NCBI GenBank assembly: GCA_964389365.1
Contig: CAYMDO010000007.1
Location: 7,079-71,078 of the forward strand
Length of the DNA stretch: 64,000 bases
Source: UBA993 sp964389365
Lineage (GTDB): Bacteria; Bacillota; Dethiobacteria; DTU022
Direction: 5' to 3'
In this document: positions 15,297 to 24,354 of the stretch, piece by piece
Layout: each line of letters starts with the position of its first letter
Position numbering within the stretch: the stretch's first letter is position 1
The notes under the pieces: generated by a model
Databases searched by the model: none
What the model was told of the DNA's origin: nothing
What the model saw: only the letters and a program-made list of their open reading frames with translations
Made by a program: the position numbers and the translations under genes

Positions 15297-16580
15297 ATGT
15301 CCAGTTGCTCCCCCGGTTTTAAAAAGGCGCTTTCTATTGGCAGGCCACCTAATATCACCCGGCTATTTCCCAACTCAAAAGCGCTGATTGTCAGCGGTAA
15401 ATTTATTGACCGGGCGCTCTTAGCCAAGGGGAAGGCGATGACCATTGCCGCCAACGGGCGCAGCACTACGGTAATCCGCGGAACATTGCAAGCTGCTCAG
15501 CGGGCTAATGCGGCCGTGATTATCGAAATTGCCAAAAGCGAAGGCGGAGCCGACGCTTACTGCGCCGTCAGCTTATGGAATATTGCAGGCCATGTTGACC
15601 AGATATGCAACGAACTGGGCATCACCGTGCCGGTAGCCGTGCACGCCGACCATTACGGAATTAAGGGCGAAGCGGATATGCTGAAGGGCGAAGTGGAAAT
15701 CCCGGGCCTTTTTGAGGCGGGCATTACTTCCATTGCCATCGATGCATCTCACCTGCCCGATGATGAAAACCTGCTGACCAGCATCGCCATAAACCGCTTT
15801 GTGCCCGCCTGGGCAGGCCTCGAAACTGAAGTGGGCGAGATAAAAGGTTCACAGGGCCTTTCCACCCCGGGTGAAGCAAGGTTTTTAATCCAGGGCCTCA
15901 ATGCCCATGACATCTTCCCCGACTGGATCGCCCTTAACAACGGCACCACCCACGGCATTGAGGAAAGCGACGCCGGTATCCAGGTGGAGCTGACCGCCGA
16001 AGTTCATCGGGCACTTGAAAAGTACAGGGTTTCCGGGGCCCAGCACGGAACTTCAGGCAACAGCTCCGGGCGATTACGCGAGATTGCTTCAAGAACCAAC
16101 ACCACCAAGGCCAACGTGGCTACGGCCCTGCAGATGATCTCCTGGGGTGTGCAGGTTAATGACTACGGTAACGCTATATTAGACGGCGAAGGTAACTTTA
16201 TAAAAATTAAAGGCGCCGGGGTAACCGAAGAGCTGTGGGCCGAGATGGTAGCCTATGCCGATGCCAAAAAGCTTAAAAAAGGCGATTACAAAAAGCTGAA
16301 CCTGCCGTTTGAAAACCGGATTCTCGGCCAGGCGAGGGAAATCCGCGACAGGATGGCAAAAGGGGTGGAGGATTTTGTATTTGAGCTGCTGACCAACGTG
16401 TTCAATGCTGCCGATACCGCCCCACTGGCCATCGATGCTATTTTAAAAACAGGCTCGCACGATCCGGGGCCCAAAGTCGGCCGCTTAGAAGACCCGTCCG
16501 CATGGACGCCCGGGAAAATTGCCCAAAACGCGAAAGCTCTTGACGGCAATAAAGGACCGGCAGGAGACTTTGACGACTGA
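15297..16580 (+). CDS. Class II fructose-bisphosphate aldolase family protein
   Basis: A 427-residue TIM-barrel protein of the class II (zinc) aldolase family. VAVHADHYG (about 115-123) supplies zinc-binding His residues, ETEVGEIKGSQG is the equivalent of the EAELGxxxG motif, and NNGTTHG and SGAQHGTSG supply phosphate and metal contacts. It is longer than the usual 285-360 residues, with about 80 extra C-terminal residues, so it belongs to a longer subfamily and the exact sugar phosphate is uncertain. AAGGAGG lies 6 bases before the ATG. A terminator follows, so it is probably monocistronic. Confidence 0.85.
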   Translation: MSSCSPGFKKALSIGRPPNITRLFPNSKALIVSGKFIDRALLAKGKAMTIAANGRSTTVIRGTLQAAQRANAAVIIEIAKSEGGADAYCAVSLWNIAGHVDQICNELGITVPVAVHADHYGIKGEADMLKGEVEIPGLFEAGITSIAIDASHLPDDENLLTSIAINRFVPAWAGLETEVGEIKGSQGLSTPGEARFLIQGLNAHDIFPDWIALNNGTTHGIEESDAGIQVELTAEVHRALEKYRVSGAQHGTSGNSSGRLREIASRTNTTKANVATALQMISWGVQVNDYGNAILDGEGNFIKIKGAGVTEELWAEMVAYADAKKLKKGDYKKLNLPFENRILGQAREIRDRMAKGVEDFVFELLTNVFNAADTAPLAIDAILKTGSHDPGPKVGRLEDPSAWTPGKIAQNAKALDGNKGPAGDFDD

Positions 16581-16581
16581 C

Positions 16582-16618
16582 AAGCTCACGCATGAGAATC
16601 AAACTGTGAGGCTTTTTT
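16582..16618 (+). terminator. Terminator after the aldolase gene
   Basis: A hairpin with arms AAGCTCAC and GTGAGGCTT (one bulged G) followed by a run of six T, starting 2 bases after the stop codon. It is a standard rho-independent terminator on the plus strand and separates this gene from the convergent cupin gene. Confidence 0.7.
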
Positions 16619-16620
16619 GG

Positions 16621-16995
16621 CTACTTCTGATCAGAAACCATACAAACCCTGGTTCCTTTGGGCACCACACAGATAAAGTCGAACCGACCGCCCGGACAGA
16701 TAAAATGGTGCTGTTCACCAGGGGCGACAAAAAGCGCCTGCCCGGGCCGGAGTTCGACTTCTTCTTCCATATTTTTAAATTTGCCTTTTCCGGTTACGAC
16801 AAAAACCTGGTGCTCCCATTCATGGCTGTGCCAGTCGGTGCTGATATCCCCGCTCAGCGAGAAATAACGCATTTCAAAGTTAGGGGCTCCTTCCGGTTCC
16901 CCTAACAACCAGCGCACAGTCAGCTTTCCTTTGCCTTTCAGATCTGCCGGGGTCAGGTCGACTTCTTCGGTTGTCTGCAGATCGGTCAGGTACAT
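16621..16995 (-). CDS. Cupin-domain protein
   Basis: A 124-residue single-domain cupin. The two conserved motifs are visible: WHSHEWEHQVFVVTGKG (about 58-74) with two His and a Glu for metal binding, and PGQALFVAPGEQHHF (about 86-100) with the second His. Such proteins are small metal-dependent enzymes or binding proteins, and the substrate cannot be read. The ATG at 16995 has AGGGGTG 8 bases upstream; an upstream TTG at 17013 overlaps that site. It lies 48 bases downstream of ald and is probably in the same transcript. Confidence 0.85.
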   Translation of the reverse strand: MYLTDLQTTEEVDLTPADLKGKGKLTVRWLLGEPEGAPNFEMRYFSLSGDISTDWHSHEWEHQVFVVTGKGKFKNMEEEVELRPGQALFVAPGEQHHFICPGGRFDFICVVPKGTRVCMVSDQK

Positions 16996-17043
16996 ATTCA
17001 GATCACCCCTCAATTCTCTTTTTTCGATTTTATATTCCTGCGG

Positions 17044-18162
17044 TTACGACAGCAGACCAGCCAATGGAGTATATCCGGTGTTCAGCGACCCGGCTACTGT
17101 CTCATGCACCAATTTCCCACGATAGGTATTTACCCCACTTGCCAAAGAAGGATCTTTGCGGATAGCCGCTTCCACCCCGAGGCTAGCGATTTTTTGCACA
17201 TAGGGCAACGTTGCGTTGGTTAAAGCCAGGGTTGAGGTCCGCGGAACAGCCCCCGGGATATTGGCCACGCTGTAATGAATTATCCCGTGCTTTACTATAA
17301 TCGGGTCGCTGTGGGTAGTTGGCAGTTCGCAAGTTTCAATACAGCCACCCTGATCAATCGCGACATCAACGATCACCGACCCGGGGCGCATCTGCTTAAT
17401 CATGCCCTCGGTAACGATATGCGGAGCTTTCGCGCCCGGGATCAATACAGCGCCTATTAACAGGTCCGCATCGGCTACCAGAAAGTCGACCCAATAGCGG
17501 TTGGACATAACCGTGCTGACGCGGCCACCAAATATGTCGTCAATGTAACGCAGCTTTCCGGCATCGATATCCAGCAGGCTGACCCGGGCTCCCATGCCTA
17601 TTGCTACCTTGGCAGCATTTATTCCGACCATACCGCCCCCGATAATCACCACATGCCCCGGAGGAACCCCGGGCACGCCGCCCAGCAGAACCCCTGAGCC
17701 GCCGCAGGATTTCTCGAGGTAACGGGCCCCGACCTGAACCGCCATCTTCCCGGCCACTTCGCTCATCGGCGCCAGCAAAGGCAGGAAACCATCGGCATTC
17801 TGCACTGTGTCGTACGAAATGCCGGTAACTTTACTGCTTAGCAGCGCTTCAGCCAGCTTCGGGGCAGCACCCAGGTGCAAAAAAGTAAAGATGAGCAGGT
17901 TTTCCCTGAAATAGCCGTACTCTGTCAGCTGGGGCTCCTTGACCTTCAAGACCATCCCGGAGCGGTTAAAAATATCGGCAGGGCTCCCTGCAATTTCCGC
18001 CCCGGCTTCCCGATACTGCTGGTCGGTAAAACCGCTTCCTACCCCTGCCTGCTCCTCAACTAACACATGATGCCCGCCTTCTACCAGAACCTCTACCCCA
18101 CCGGGGGTTATCGCTACCCGGTTTTCGTCCGTCTTAATCTCTCTTGGAACTCCGACAATCAT
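17044..18162 (-). CDS. ald: Alanine dehydrogenase
   Basis: A 372-residue NAD-dependent enzyme that interconverts alanine with pyruvate plus ammonia. It begins MIVGVPREIKTDENRVAITP, a family signature, and carries HLGAAPKLAEALL, the NAD motif VVIIGGGMVGINAAKVAIGMG (from about 168) and DLLIGAVLIPGAKAPHIVTE. Full length. GGGAG lies about 10 bases before the ATG. In an amino-acid fermenting anaerobe it would recover NADH and ammonia from alanine or dispose of pyruvate as alanine. A CCGGC/GCCGG hairpin lies in the 68-base gap upstream. Confidence 0.96.
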   Translation of the reverse strand: MIVGVPREIKTDENRVAITPGGVEVLVEGGHHVLVEEQAGVGSGFTDQQYREAGAEIAGSPADIFNRSGMVLKVKEPQLTEYGYFRENLLIFTFLHLGAAPKLAEALLSSKVTGISYDTVQNADGFLPLLAPMSEVAGKMAVQVGARYLEKSCGGSGVLLGGVPGVPPGHVVIIGGGMVGINAAKVAIGMGARVSLLDIDAGKLRYIDDIFGGRVSTVMSNRYWVDFLVADADLLIGAVLIPGAKAPHIVTEGMIKQMRPGSVIVDVAIDQGGCIETCELPTTHSDPIIVKHGIIHYSVANIPGAVPRTSTLALTNATLPYVQKIASLGVEAAIRKDPSLASGVNTYRGKLVHETVAGSLNTGYTPLAGLLS

Positions 18163-18230
18163 CTTCTGACCGCTCCCTTCACGACATAGATTTGAACCGG
18201 CATCGCCGGGTCCCTTTATATATCATCTTT

Positions 18231-19082
18231 TTAAAATATTTCCCGCCTGGCAAACGTATGAAAGCCTGACGGTTCGCGCCGCAGCAGCCAGCGCAGTTGA
18301 TTGGTGCTGCCCTTCAGCCCATAAGCTGCGTAGTAACGGAACATCTCGATCAAGGTGCTGCGGGCGTATTCACCAAGCCCGAGGGCAGCAGCTTCCATGC
18401 ACCAGTCGTCGATTGATATTTCTTCATAAACGACCGCAGCTCCTTTTATCTCCGCCAGGGCAGACACAATTTCAATCTGGCTCATTGCTGCTGTTCCGCA
18501 AAGTTCATAGGTTGTATTTTTGTGGCCTTCTTCAGTCAAAACAGTTGCAGCAGCTTCGCCCAGGTCATCCAAGTCAATCAGGCTTAAAGCGGTCGTTGCC
18601 GGGTACGGCGCCCGGTAAACACCTTTGTTGAGAATCAGTTCCCTGGAGGCCAGGATGTTTTGCATATAGGGCGCCGGCTGTAAAATTGTAAAATCGAGGC
18701 TCGCTTCAAACAGCATTTCTTCAACCCTGAGCTTGTTCCAGTGATGGGGCATTTTTTCTGTCTGAGGATGCAGCACAGAGTGGTAAACGAAATGTTTCAC
18801 GCCGGCTTCCGCGGCAAACCTGATCATTGATTGACCGACCCCTGTTTCCGCCGGATACATATTGGGGCATATATGGCAGAGCGAAGATATGCCGTTGACA
18901 GCGCTGCGAAGAGCATCGCCGCTGGCAAAATCGCCAATAAGGGCCTCTGCTGCACCTGCTGCAAGCAGGTCGGCGGCTTGGTCCCTGCCGCGCACAAATA
19001 CCCTGACAGCTGCTTTTCTCCTAAGCAGCGCTTTTAATACTGCCCGGCCGGTTTTTCCGGCTGCCCCTGTTACCAGGATCAT
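18231..19082 (-). CDS. NAD(P)-binding NmrA/SDR-type protein
   Basis: A 283-residue Rossmann protein of the atypical SDR (NmrA/HSCARG) group. The N-terminus MILVTGAAGKTGRAVLKALL is the dinucleotide motif, followed by RVFVRGRDQAADLL. YHSVLHPQTEKMPHHWNKLR and LQPAPYMQN are typical of the group, which includes quinone or azo reductases and redox sensors without a full catalytic triad. I chose the ATG at 19082 because the protein motif begins there; GGAGG lies about 12 bases upstream. It is 115 bases downstream of the gamma-lyase gene. Confidence 0.82.
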   Translation of the reverse strand: MILVTGAAGKTGRAVLKALLRRKAAVRVFVRGRDQAADLLAAGAAEALIGDFASGDALRSAVNGISSLCHICPNMYPAETGVGQSMIRFAAEAGVKHFVYHSVLHPQTEKMPHHWNKLRVEEMLFEASLDFTILQPAPYMQNILASRELILNKGVYRAPYPATTALSLIDLDDLGEAAATVLTEEGHKNTTYELCGTAAMSQIEIVSALAEIKGAAVVYEEISIDDWCMEAAALGLGEYARSTLIEMFRYYAAYGLKGSTNQLRWLLRREPSGFHTFARREIF

Positions 19083-19197
19083 ATTATGCCCTAACCTCCG
19101 TCTGGAATTCTGGCAAGTAAATATCAAGCCGCAGCCCCGGGCGAAACCGGGCTGATATGTGTGAGCAACAAACCAGACACCCTGTATTACCGGCTGT

Positions 19198-20421
19198 TCA
19201 AACTTTTAAGGCCGCTTCAAGATCTTCCAGTAGGTCTTCTATATTTTCGAGCCCCGCGCTAACCCTGACCATGCCCTCGCCCATCCACTGCCCCCGAATT
19301 GTTTTCTTTTGGGCTTCGCTCAAATAAGCGGCCTGATCGATATAGAGATCAGTTGGATAATAAAATATAAGGCTGTGCGGGTGACCAAGGGAAGTGGCAA
19401 AGCTGAATACTTTTATCCGATCAGCCATTCTGATCGCCGCGCTTAAACCTTCGCGCAGTTGAAAAGCCAGCATGCCGCCGTAAGCTTTCATTTGGGCGGA
19501 GGCTACCTGGTGGTGCGGGTGATCAGGCAGCCCGGGATATAATACTCTTTCCACTGCCGGATGGGAAGCCAGATAACTTGCCAGGGCCATGGCATTGGCA
19601 CAATGTTTCTCCATTCTCAGCGGCAGGGTCGCCGCCCCGCGTGCGATTAACCAGGCATTAAAAGGGCTGGCCGCCCCGCCCAGGTGAACGAGCATCTTCC
19701 GGCGCAGATCCTTGATGGCCGGCTGCCGGCCGATGACCACTCCCCCCAGCGCATCGCCGTGCCCGTTAATATACTTGGTCAGGCTGTGAATAACCAGATC
19801 GGCGCCGAGCGCCAGGGGCTGCTGCAGGTACGGCGTGGCATAAGTTGAATCAACCACCAGCGAAGCCCCTGCTTTCGCGGCTATGGCAGCGAGGGCTTTG
19901 ATGTCGGCAATCCGCAGCACGGGGTTAGCCGGCGTCTCGGCATAAATAACCTTCGTGTTCGGCTTTAAGGCGGCAATTACCTGCCCGCTTTCACTGGTGT
20001 CGACCAGGGAGACCTCGATGCCATAGCTTTGCAAATATTCGCCGAAAAGTTCCTGCGCTCCCACATAGCACAATTCCTGGGCCACCAGGTGGTCACCTTT
20101 TTTTAAAAGCCCGAGGATCACCGCCGAAACAGCAGCCATGCCGCTGGCGGTAACCATTGCTGCTTCGCCGCCTTCCAGGGCGGCCAACTTTTCTTCAAGC
20201 GATCTTAAACTCGGATTGCTCCAGCGGCTGTAAGCGTGGGGCGGCCTATCTGATTCCAGCAGCAGGGCATCGAAAAGTTCCGGGCCAAATTCAGGCAGGG
20301 CAAACGAGGCGCTCATCTGCATCGGCCTGACCAGGGCGGGGCATCCTTCTTCCGGGCCGGCCCCGGCATGCACGGCAAGGGTTTCAAAATGCCGCTTGAT
20401 TTCGCTTTGAGGTTCCTTCAT
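19198..20421 (-). CDS. PLP-dependent Cys/Met metabolism enzyme (gamma-lyase or cystathionine lyase type)
   Basis: A 407-residue fold-type I PLP enzyme. Landmarks are YSRWSNPSLRSLEEKLAALE (usual form YSRxxNPT), EGGEAAMVTASGMAA, VYAETPANPVLR-type segment IYAETPANPVLR, and the PLP Lys in HSLTKYINGHGD (about 208). The family covers methionine gamma-lyase, cystathionine gamma-lyase and beta-lyase, and O-acetylhomoserine sulfhydrylase. The HSxTKYxxGHxD form and retained YSR fit a gamma-lyase. It starts 7 bases after the transporter stop, so transporter and enzyme are probably coupled. Confidence 0.85.
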   Translation of the reverse strand: MKEPQSEIKRHFETLAVHAGAGPEEGCPALVRPMQMSASFALPEFGPELFDALLLESDRPPHAYSRWSNPSLRSLEEKLAALEGGEAAMVTASGMAAVSAVILGLLKKGDHLVAQELCYVGAQELFGEYLQSYGIEVSLVDTSESGQVIAALKPNTKVIYAETPANPVLRIADIKALAAIAAKAGASLVVDSTYATPYLQQPLALGADLVIHSLTKYINGHGDALGGVVIGRQPAIKDLRRKMLVHLGGAASPFNAWLIARGAATLPLRMEKHCANAMALASYLASHPAVERVLYPGLPDHPHHQVASAQMKAYGGMLAFQLREGLSAAIRMADRIKVFSFATSLGHPHSLIFYYPTDLYIDQAAYLSEAQKKTIRGQWMGEGMVRVSAGLENIEDLLEDLEAALKV

Positions 20422-20428
20422 TTGTCTC

Positions 20429-21823
20429 TTACCTGGCAGCCGCATCGCTGCCGGCATCCTTCTCAGCTATTTCGGCGCAAATACGCTCGTGTCTTTCGCG
20501 GGTCAGCGGGTACCGCCAGGCAAAAAGCACCGCGCCAACCAACAATAATGCCGGAACCGGGCCCATGAATAACCTGATCGCACCAACCGCCTCAGGCGGC
20601 TGAATGGGCAGTGGATCCGCTGCAGTGGGATTTATGTAATTGGCGAAGGCCAGCGCCTGCCCCATCGCCCAGATCGCAATACCGGCCGCCAGTTTCTGAA
20701 AGAAAGAGGCGAAAGCATAATAAGAACCTTCCCGGCGTTCGCCGGTGGAAAGCTGGTCAAACTCAACCACATCCGGGATCATTGACCAGGGCAGCACATA
20801 GGAGCAGGCAATACCGGCCCCTGCCAGGGCAGCAAGCAGGTAGGCCAGGGTCACCTGCTCGGGGCCAAGGCCTGAAATAGCCAGCAGTACCATAAGCCAG
20901 CTGAGCGCACCGATAATGAAGGCCCGGCTTTTATCCAGTTTCTTGGCTGCCCAGACCCAGAGAGGCACAAACAAGAGGGCGCTTCCCTGGGCAACCAGCA
21001 CAAAATAATTGGCCTGGTCGGGGACCCTTAAGTAATAATTGGCAAAGTAGACGAGTGCTGCGGCAACCACGCTGGCGGTAGTCCAGCTCATGGCGTAAAG
21101 CCCGATTACCCGCCAAAAGGGCCGGTTTAACAGGGTGGCCTTAATTGATTCCCGGAATGACAGGGTCGATACGACGTTTTCAAGAAGCACCCCCCCGGTC
21201 AGCCGGAAAACGAGCAGCGGCGGCAGGATCACGAGAGCGCCCAGACCGATGCCGATAATCATGAAAAGAACGGCCGGGTCGGAGAAAAACCCGCGCAGCA
21301 GGGTAATGGCAATGATCGCCCCCAGCGAACCGCTGATCGAGTAAGCCATTAGGTAACCGTTAATCGAAATTCGCTCGTCATAGTCACTGGTCAGTTCGGG
21401 CACCATGGCGTAATAGCCGATGCGGATAAAGGTAAAAGCGCTGTTGAAGAGGATAAAGGTCAGAGTGTAATAGACAGTCAACCCCGGGGGGCTGAATGGG
21501 GGTACCTGCCACATCAGGGCAAACCCAAGGCCCAGGGGCAGAGCGCCAAAAAGAAGCACCGTGCGGCGCCGGCCCCAGCGCGTTTTAAGCCGGTCGGAAA
21601 TTATGCCGAACCAGGGGTCGTTTACCGCATCCCAAAAGCGGCCGATGATCACCGCCCAGGCTGCATAATCGGGCCTTAAACCGGCTACATCGGTCATAAA
21701 ATATAGCTGATAAAACATCAGAATCGCCAGCGGAACGCTGACAGAAATATCACCGGCGCTGAACAGCAGTTTCCAGCATGTTGAATAGCGTCCTTTTCCG
21801 GCCAGGTTATGCTCGCCTGCCAT
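20429..21823 (-). CDS. GPH-family (MFS) sodium-linked symporter
   Basis: A 464-residue membrane protein with about 12 hydrophobic segments. GRFWDAVNDPWFGIISDRLKTRWG-type sequence (GRFWDAVNDPWFGIISDRLK, about 60-80) and KRRTVLL-like RRRTVLLFG are the signature of the glycoside-pentoside-hexuronide family. These carriers usually import sugars with cations, but here it lies between a MttB-like methyltransferase and a PLP lyase, so an amine, betaine or sulfur compound may be the cargo (inference). The ATG at 21823 has AGAGGTG 9 bases upstream. The open frame extends further upstream but into non-family sequence. Confidence 0.88.
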   Translation of the reverse strand: MAGEHNLAGKGRYSTCWKLLFSAGDISVSVPLAILMFYQLYFMTDVAGLRPDYAAWAVIIGRFWDAVNDPWFGIISDRLKTRWGRRRTVLLFGALPLGLGFALMWQVPPFSPPGLTVYYTLTFILFNSAFTFIRIGYYAMVPELTSDYDERISINGYLMAYSISGSLGAIIAITLLRGFFSDPAVLFMIIGIGLGALVILPPLLVFRLTGGVLLENVVSTLSFRESIKATLLNRPFWRVIGLYAMSWTTASVVAAALVYFANYYLRVPDQANYFVLVAQGSALLFVPLWVWAAKKLDKSRAFIIGALSWLMVLLAISGLGPEQVTLAYLLAALAGAGIACSYVLPWSMIPDVVEFDQLSTGERREGSYYAFASFFQKLAAGIAIWAMGQALAFANYINPTAADPLPIQPPEAVGAIRLFMGPVPALLLVGAVLFAWRYPLTRERHERICAEIAEKDAGSDAAAR

Positions 21824-21869
21824 CAGTCGTAACACCTCTCGTCCCGTTATTGAATAACCTTCACCACAT

Positions 21870-23351
21870 TTAGAGGTTATCGAAATCCTGGTTTTCTTCC
21901 TGCTCGGCCAGGTAAAATTCTTCCAGTTCGCGGCCGGCAACTTCCCTGCGGTAAGCATCCAGCGCCCGTTCAACCTGCGGATCGATCTCCAGGGGCCGGT
22001 GATTTTCAAGTATCGTGCAAACCATCTCTTTAGCCCGCTCCATGATATTTTTCGATCCCTGGCTGACCCAGGTGGCATGTGGATCGCGGACCAGCAGGGA
22101 AGGCAAGTAGTGTTCCCGCTTAAAGTGGTTGACCGTGTGCTCTTCAGCCAGGTAATGCCCGCTGAAACCCTTTTCCTTAATTAAATCCAAAGCCAATGTG
22201 TCGCCGTTTACTGTAATGCCTTCCCCGGCCCTGGCCACAGCGCCGCACCATTCATCATCAATGAGCAGCAGCGGCTCACTTTCGAGCATCGTGCTGTCCA
22301 AAGTGCCGGCGCAGGTAATATAGTTGACTCCGGCCAGGGCTGCCAGCATTAAGGTTCCGCAGCGCTCCAGGCCGGCCTGTATATCTTCAGCCTTGGCCTC
22401 GGTCCCCCCGCCCACCGAACGGATCGGTAAACCATAATGGCGGGCCAGCTGGGCTGAAGCAGCCGAGATCAGCCCGGTTTCAACCGAGCCGAGCGCTACC
22501 GTACCCAGTTTCATATTGGCTATGGTCGAAACGGTGCCGTACAGGACAGGTGTGCCCGGCCTGTAGATCTGGGCTAGGGTAATGTGAGCCAGGATTGCGG
22601 CATTTTCCTGGACCAGCAGCCCGGCCAGGGTAACCGGGGCAGTTGCCCCGGCTATTGCCTCGGGCGACATTGCCAGCGGCTGGCCGTAATCGGCACAGAT
22701 CAACATGCCTTCCAGCTGTTCCTTGCACATCTGCAGCGGGCTGACCACTGAACAGATGCTGAAAAACCGCGGACGGCGGCGCAGCTCTTCCTTGCCGCCA
22801 ACGGCAATGGCCATCATCTTCATCATGTCCAGGGTCGGCAGGTAGCCGTAACAACCCATGCCAAAGGGTTTCCGGCAGTGGTGTGCCCAGGCCCAGATCG
22901 CCTCGGCATGGATTGTCGTCATCGGGATATCAGTGGGCCACACATCCATCTGGGTATTGTTTATATGCTTGCAGGCGTTGACCAGCTTAAGGTGCCGCTC
23001 CAAATCATCCAATGTAGTGGGGCGGTATGCCCCGCTTTCCGTATCCAAAATCGCTGTCGGGGTGCCGAGTCCGGCAAAGTTGATTTTTTCTCCCCCGATC
23101 TCCATCTTGAAATCTGGGTCATTGCCATAAAGGGTAAAAGAAGAAGGGGCCTGTTTGACAGCCCATTGAACCAGTTTTGCGGGGATTAAAACCTTTTTTT
23201 CTTCTTCATCCACCTGGCACCCTGCCTCTTTAAATATCTGCAGAGCCTTGTCAAACTCTACCTTCAGGCCGGTTTCAGCCAGGACCTCCATCGAGGCGGA
23301 ATTAATCTGCTCAATTTCCGCTGCCGATAAAACCTCAAACCGACTTCTCAT
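21870..23351 (-). CDS. Trimethylamine methyltransferase (MttB) family protein, non-pyrrolysine
   Basis: A 493-residue MttB/MtgB superfamily TIM-barrel protein. It reads through without an in-frame UAG, so it is the non-pyrrolysine form; characterised members demethylate glycine betaine or related quaternary amines and pass the methyl group to a corrinoid protein. Visible family features are SMEVLAETGLKV, FAGLGTPTAILD, DLERHLKLVNA, and RPRFFSICSVVSPLQM. The ATG at 23351 has GGAGG 6 bases upstream. No corrinoid protein, MtbA-like or RamA gene is in the window. It heads the run MttB, GPH transporter, gamma-lyase. Confidence 0.88.
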   Translation of the reverse strand: MRSRFEVLSAAEIEQINSASMEVLAETGLKVEFDKALQIFKEAGCQVDEEEKKVLIPAKLVQWAVKQAPSSFTLYGNDPDFKMEIGGEKINFAGLGTPTAILDTESGAYRPTTLDDLERHLKLVNACKHINNTQMDVWPTDIPMTTIHAEAIWAWAHHCRKPFGMGCYGYLPTLDMMKMMAIAVGGKEELRRRPRFFSICSVVSPLQMCKEQLEGMLICADYGQPLAMSPEAIAGATAPVTLAGLLVQENAAILAHITLAQIYRPGTPVLYGTVSTIANMKLGTVALGSVETGLISAASAQLARHYGLPIRSVGGGTEAKAEDIQAGLERCGTLMLAALAGVNYITCAGTLDSTMLESEPLLLIDDEWCGAVARAGEGITVNGDTLALDLIKEKGFSGHYLAEEHTVNHFKREHYLPSLLVRDPHATWVSQGSKNIMERAKEMVCTILENHRPLEIDPQVERALDAYRREVAGRELEEFYLAEQEENQDFDNL

Positions 23352-23456
23352 CAAGCGCCTCCTTCTCCGAAACAGAATCATGCATAGAGCATGTGTGGTT
23401 ACTATTCGACATGCCGTGGCCCGCTCCTTTATAATAGCATTGCACTAAAGGTGAAA

Positions 23457-23468
23457 GCAGCATGCTGC
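23457..23468. repeat. Palindrome between divergent genes
   Basis: GCAGCATGCTGC is a perfect 12-base palindrome in the 186-base region between the divergent MttB-like and AlkD-like genes. It could be an operator or chance. Confidence 0.25.
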
Positions 23469-23537
23469 TGCCAATAAATTCTGCCGGATTTAACGGGCAC
23501 AGGCGGTAACCTGTTTGAACTGTGGGGGGACAGAATA

Positions 23538-24296
23538 ATGGGCTCACTAAAAGAAGTCAAGGATGACCTGCAGAAAGCGGTTATCCCCGGCAAGGCAAAA
23601 GACCTGATGCGTTTTTTTAAAACCGGGCCGGGGGATTACGGCGAAGGTGACCAGTTTATAGGCGTCACTGTCCCGGAACAGCGTAAAATAGCCCGCCGTC
23701 ATTACAAAAACATCTCTACGGCCGATTTGGAAAATCTGCTGCGGGACCCCTGCCATGAATACCGGCTGACCGCCCTCTTCATGCTGCGCCTTCGTTATGA
23801 AAAGGAGAAATCAGATGCCAAGCGGGCCGAACTGGCCCGGCTCTACCTAAGCAACCTTGACTTTGTTAATAACTGGGACCTCGTTGACTCTTCGGCTCCC
23901 TATATACTCGGCCCGCACCTTTTCGGCAAAAACCCGCATATACTTTACGTGCTTGTTGAATCAGGGGATCTTTGGCGGCAAAGGGTTGCTCTACTCGCCA
24001 CCTATTATTACATCAAACAGGGCAGGTTTAATGAAACTTTTACCCTGGCCGCAATGTTGATTGATCACCCGCATGACCTGATTCACAAAGCTGTCGGCTG
24101 GATGCTGCGCGAAGTGGGCAACCGCGATTTCGGCCAGGAACTGGCATTCCTGAAAATGCATCACCACAGCATGCCGCGTACCATGCTGCGCTACGCAATT
24201 GAAAAATTTGAACCGGGGCTGCGTGAACATCTGTTATCGGGCGCTGCCGGCAATGAGCAGAGGGCCGCGATCGCGGACCGCGGCAGTCAGGCATGA
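23538..24296 (+). CDS. AlkD-like DNA alkylation repair protein
   Basis: A 252-residue HEAT-repeat protein of the AlkD family, DNA glycosylases that remove bulky or positively charged alkylated bases without base flipping. Signs are VTVPEQRKIARRHY, YEHRLTAL-type EYRLTALFMLRLRYEK, NNWDLVDSSAPYILGPHL and WRQRVALLATYYYIKQG, plus HKAVGWMLREVGNRD. The AlkD catalytic Asp is plausibly in NWDLVD. GGGGGA lies about 7 bases before the ATG. It stands alone, divergent from the MttB-like gene and convergent with glmS. Confidence 0.88.
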   Translation: MGSLKEVKDDLQKAVIPGKAKDLMRFFKTGPGDYGEGDQFIGVTVPEQRKIARRHYKNISTADLENLLRDPCHEYRLTALFMLRLRYEKEKSDAKRAELARLYLSNLDFVNNWDLVDSSAPYILGPHLFGKNPHILYVLVESGDLWRQRVALLATYYYIKQGRFNETFTLAAMLIDHPHDLIHKAVGWMLREVGNRDFGQELAFLKMHHHSMPRTMLRYAIEKFEPGLREHLLSGAAGNEQRAAIADRGSQA

Positions 24297-24354
24297 CATG
24301 CCGCAGGCCAAAAAAAGAAGCCGGGCGGTAAAATTGAGCAATTCTACCATCATG

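Noticed and set aside
18189..18213. A tRNA T-loop-like sequence (GGTTCAAATC on the minus strand) upstream of ald
   Set aside because: The flanking arms do not pair as a T stem, and no anticodon arm, acceptor stem or CCA end is present.
21870..23351. A pyrrolysine-containing MttB
   Set aside because: The reading frame is continuous with no in-frame UAG, so it is the non-pyrrolysine form.
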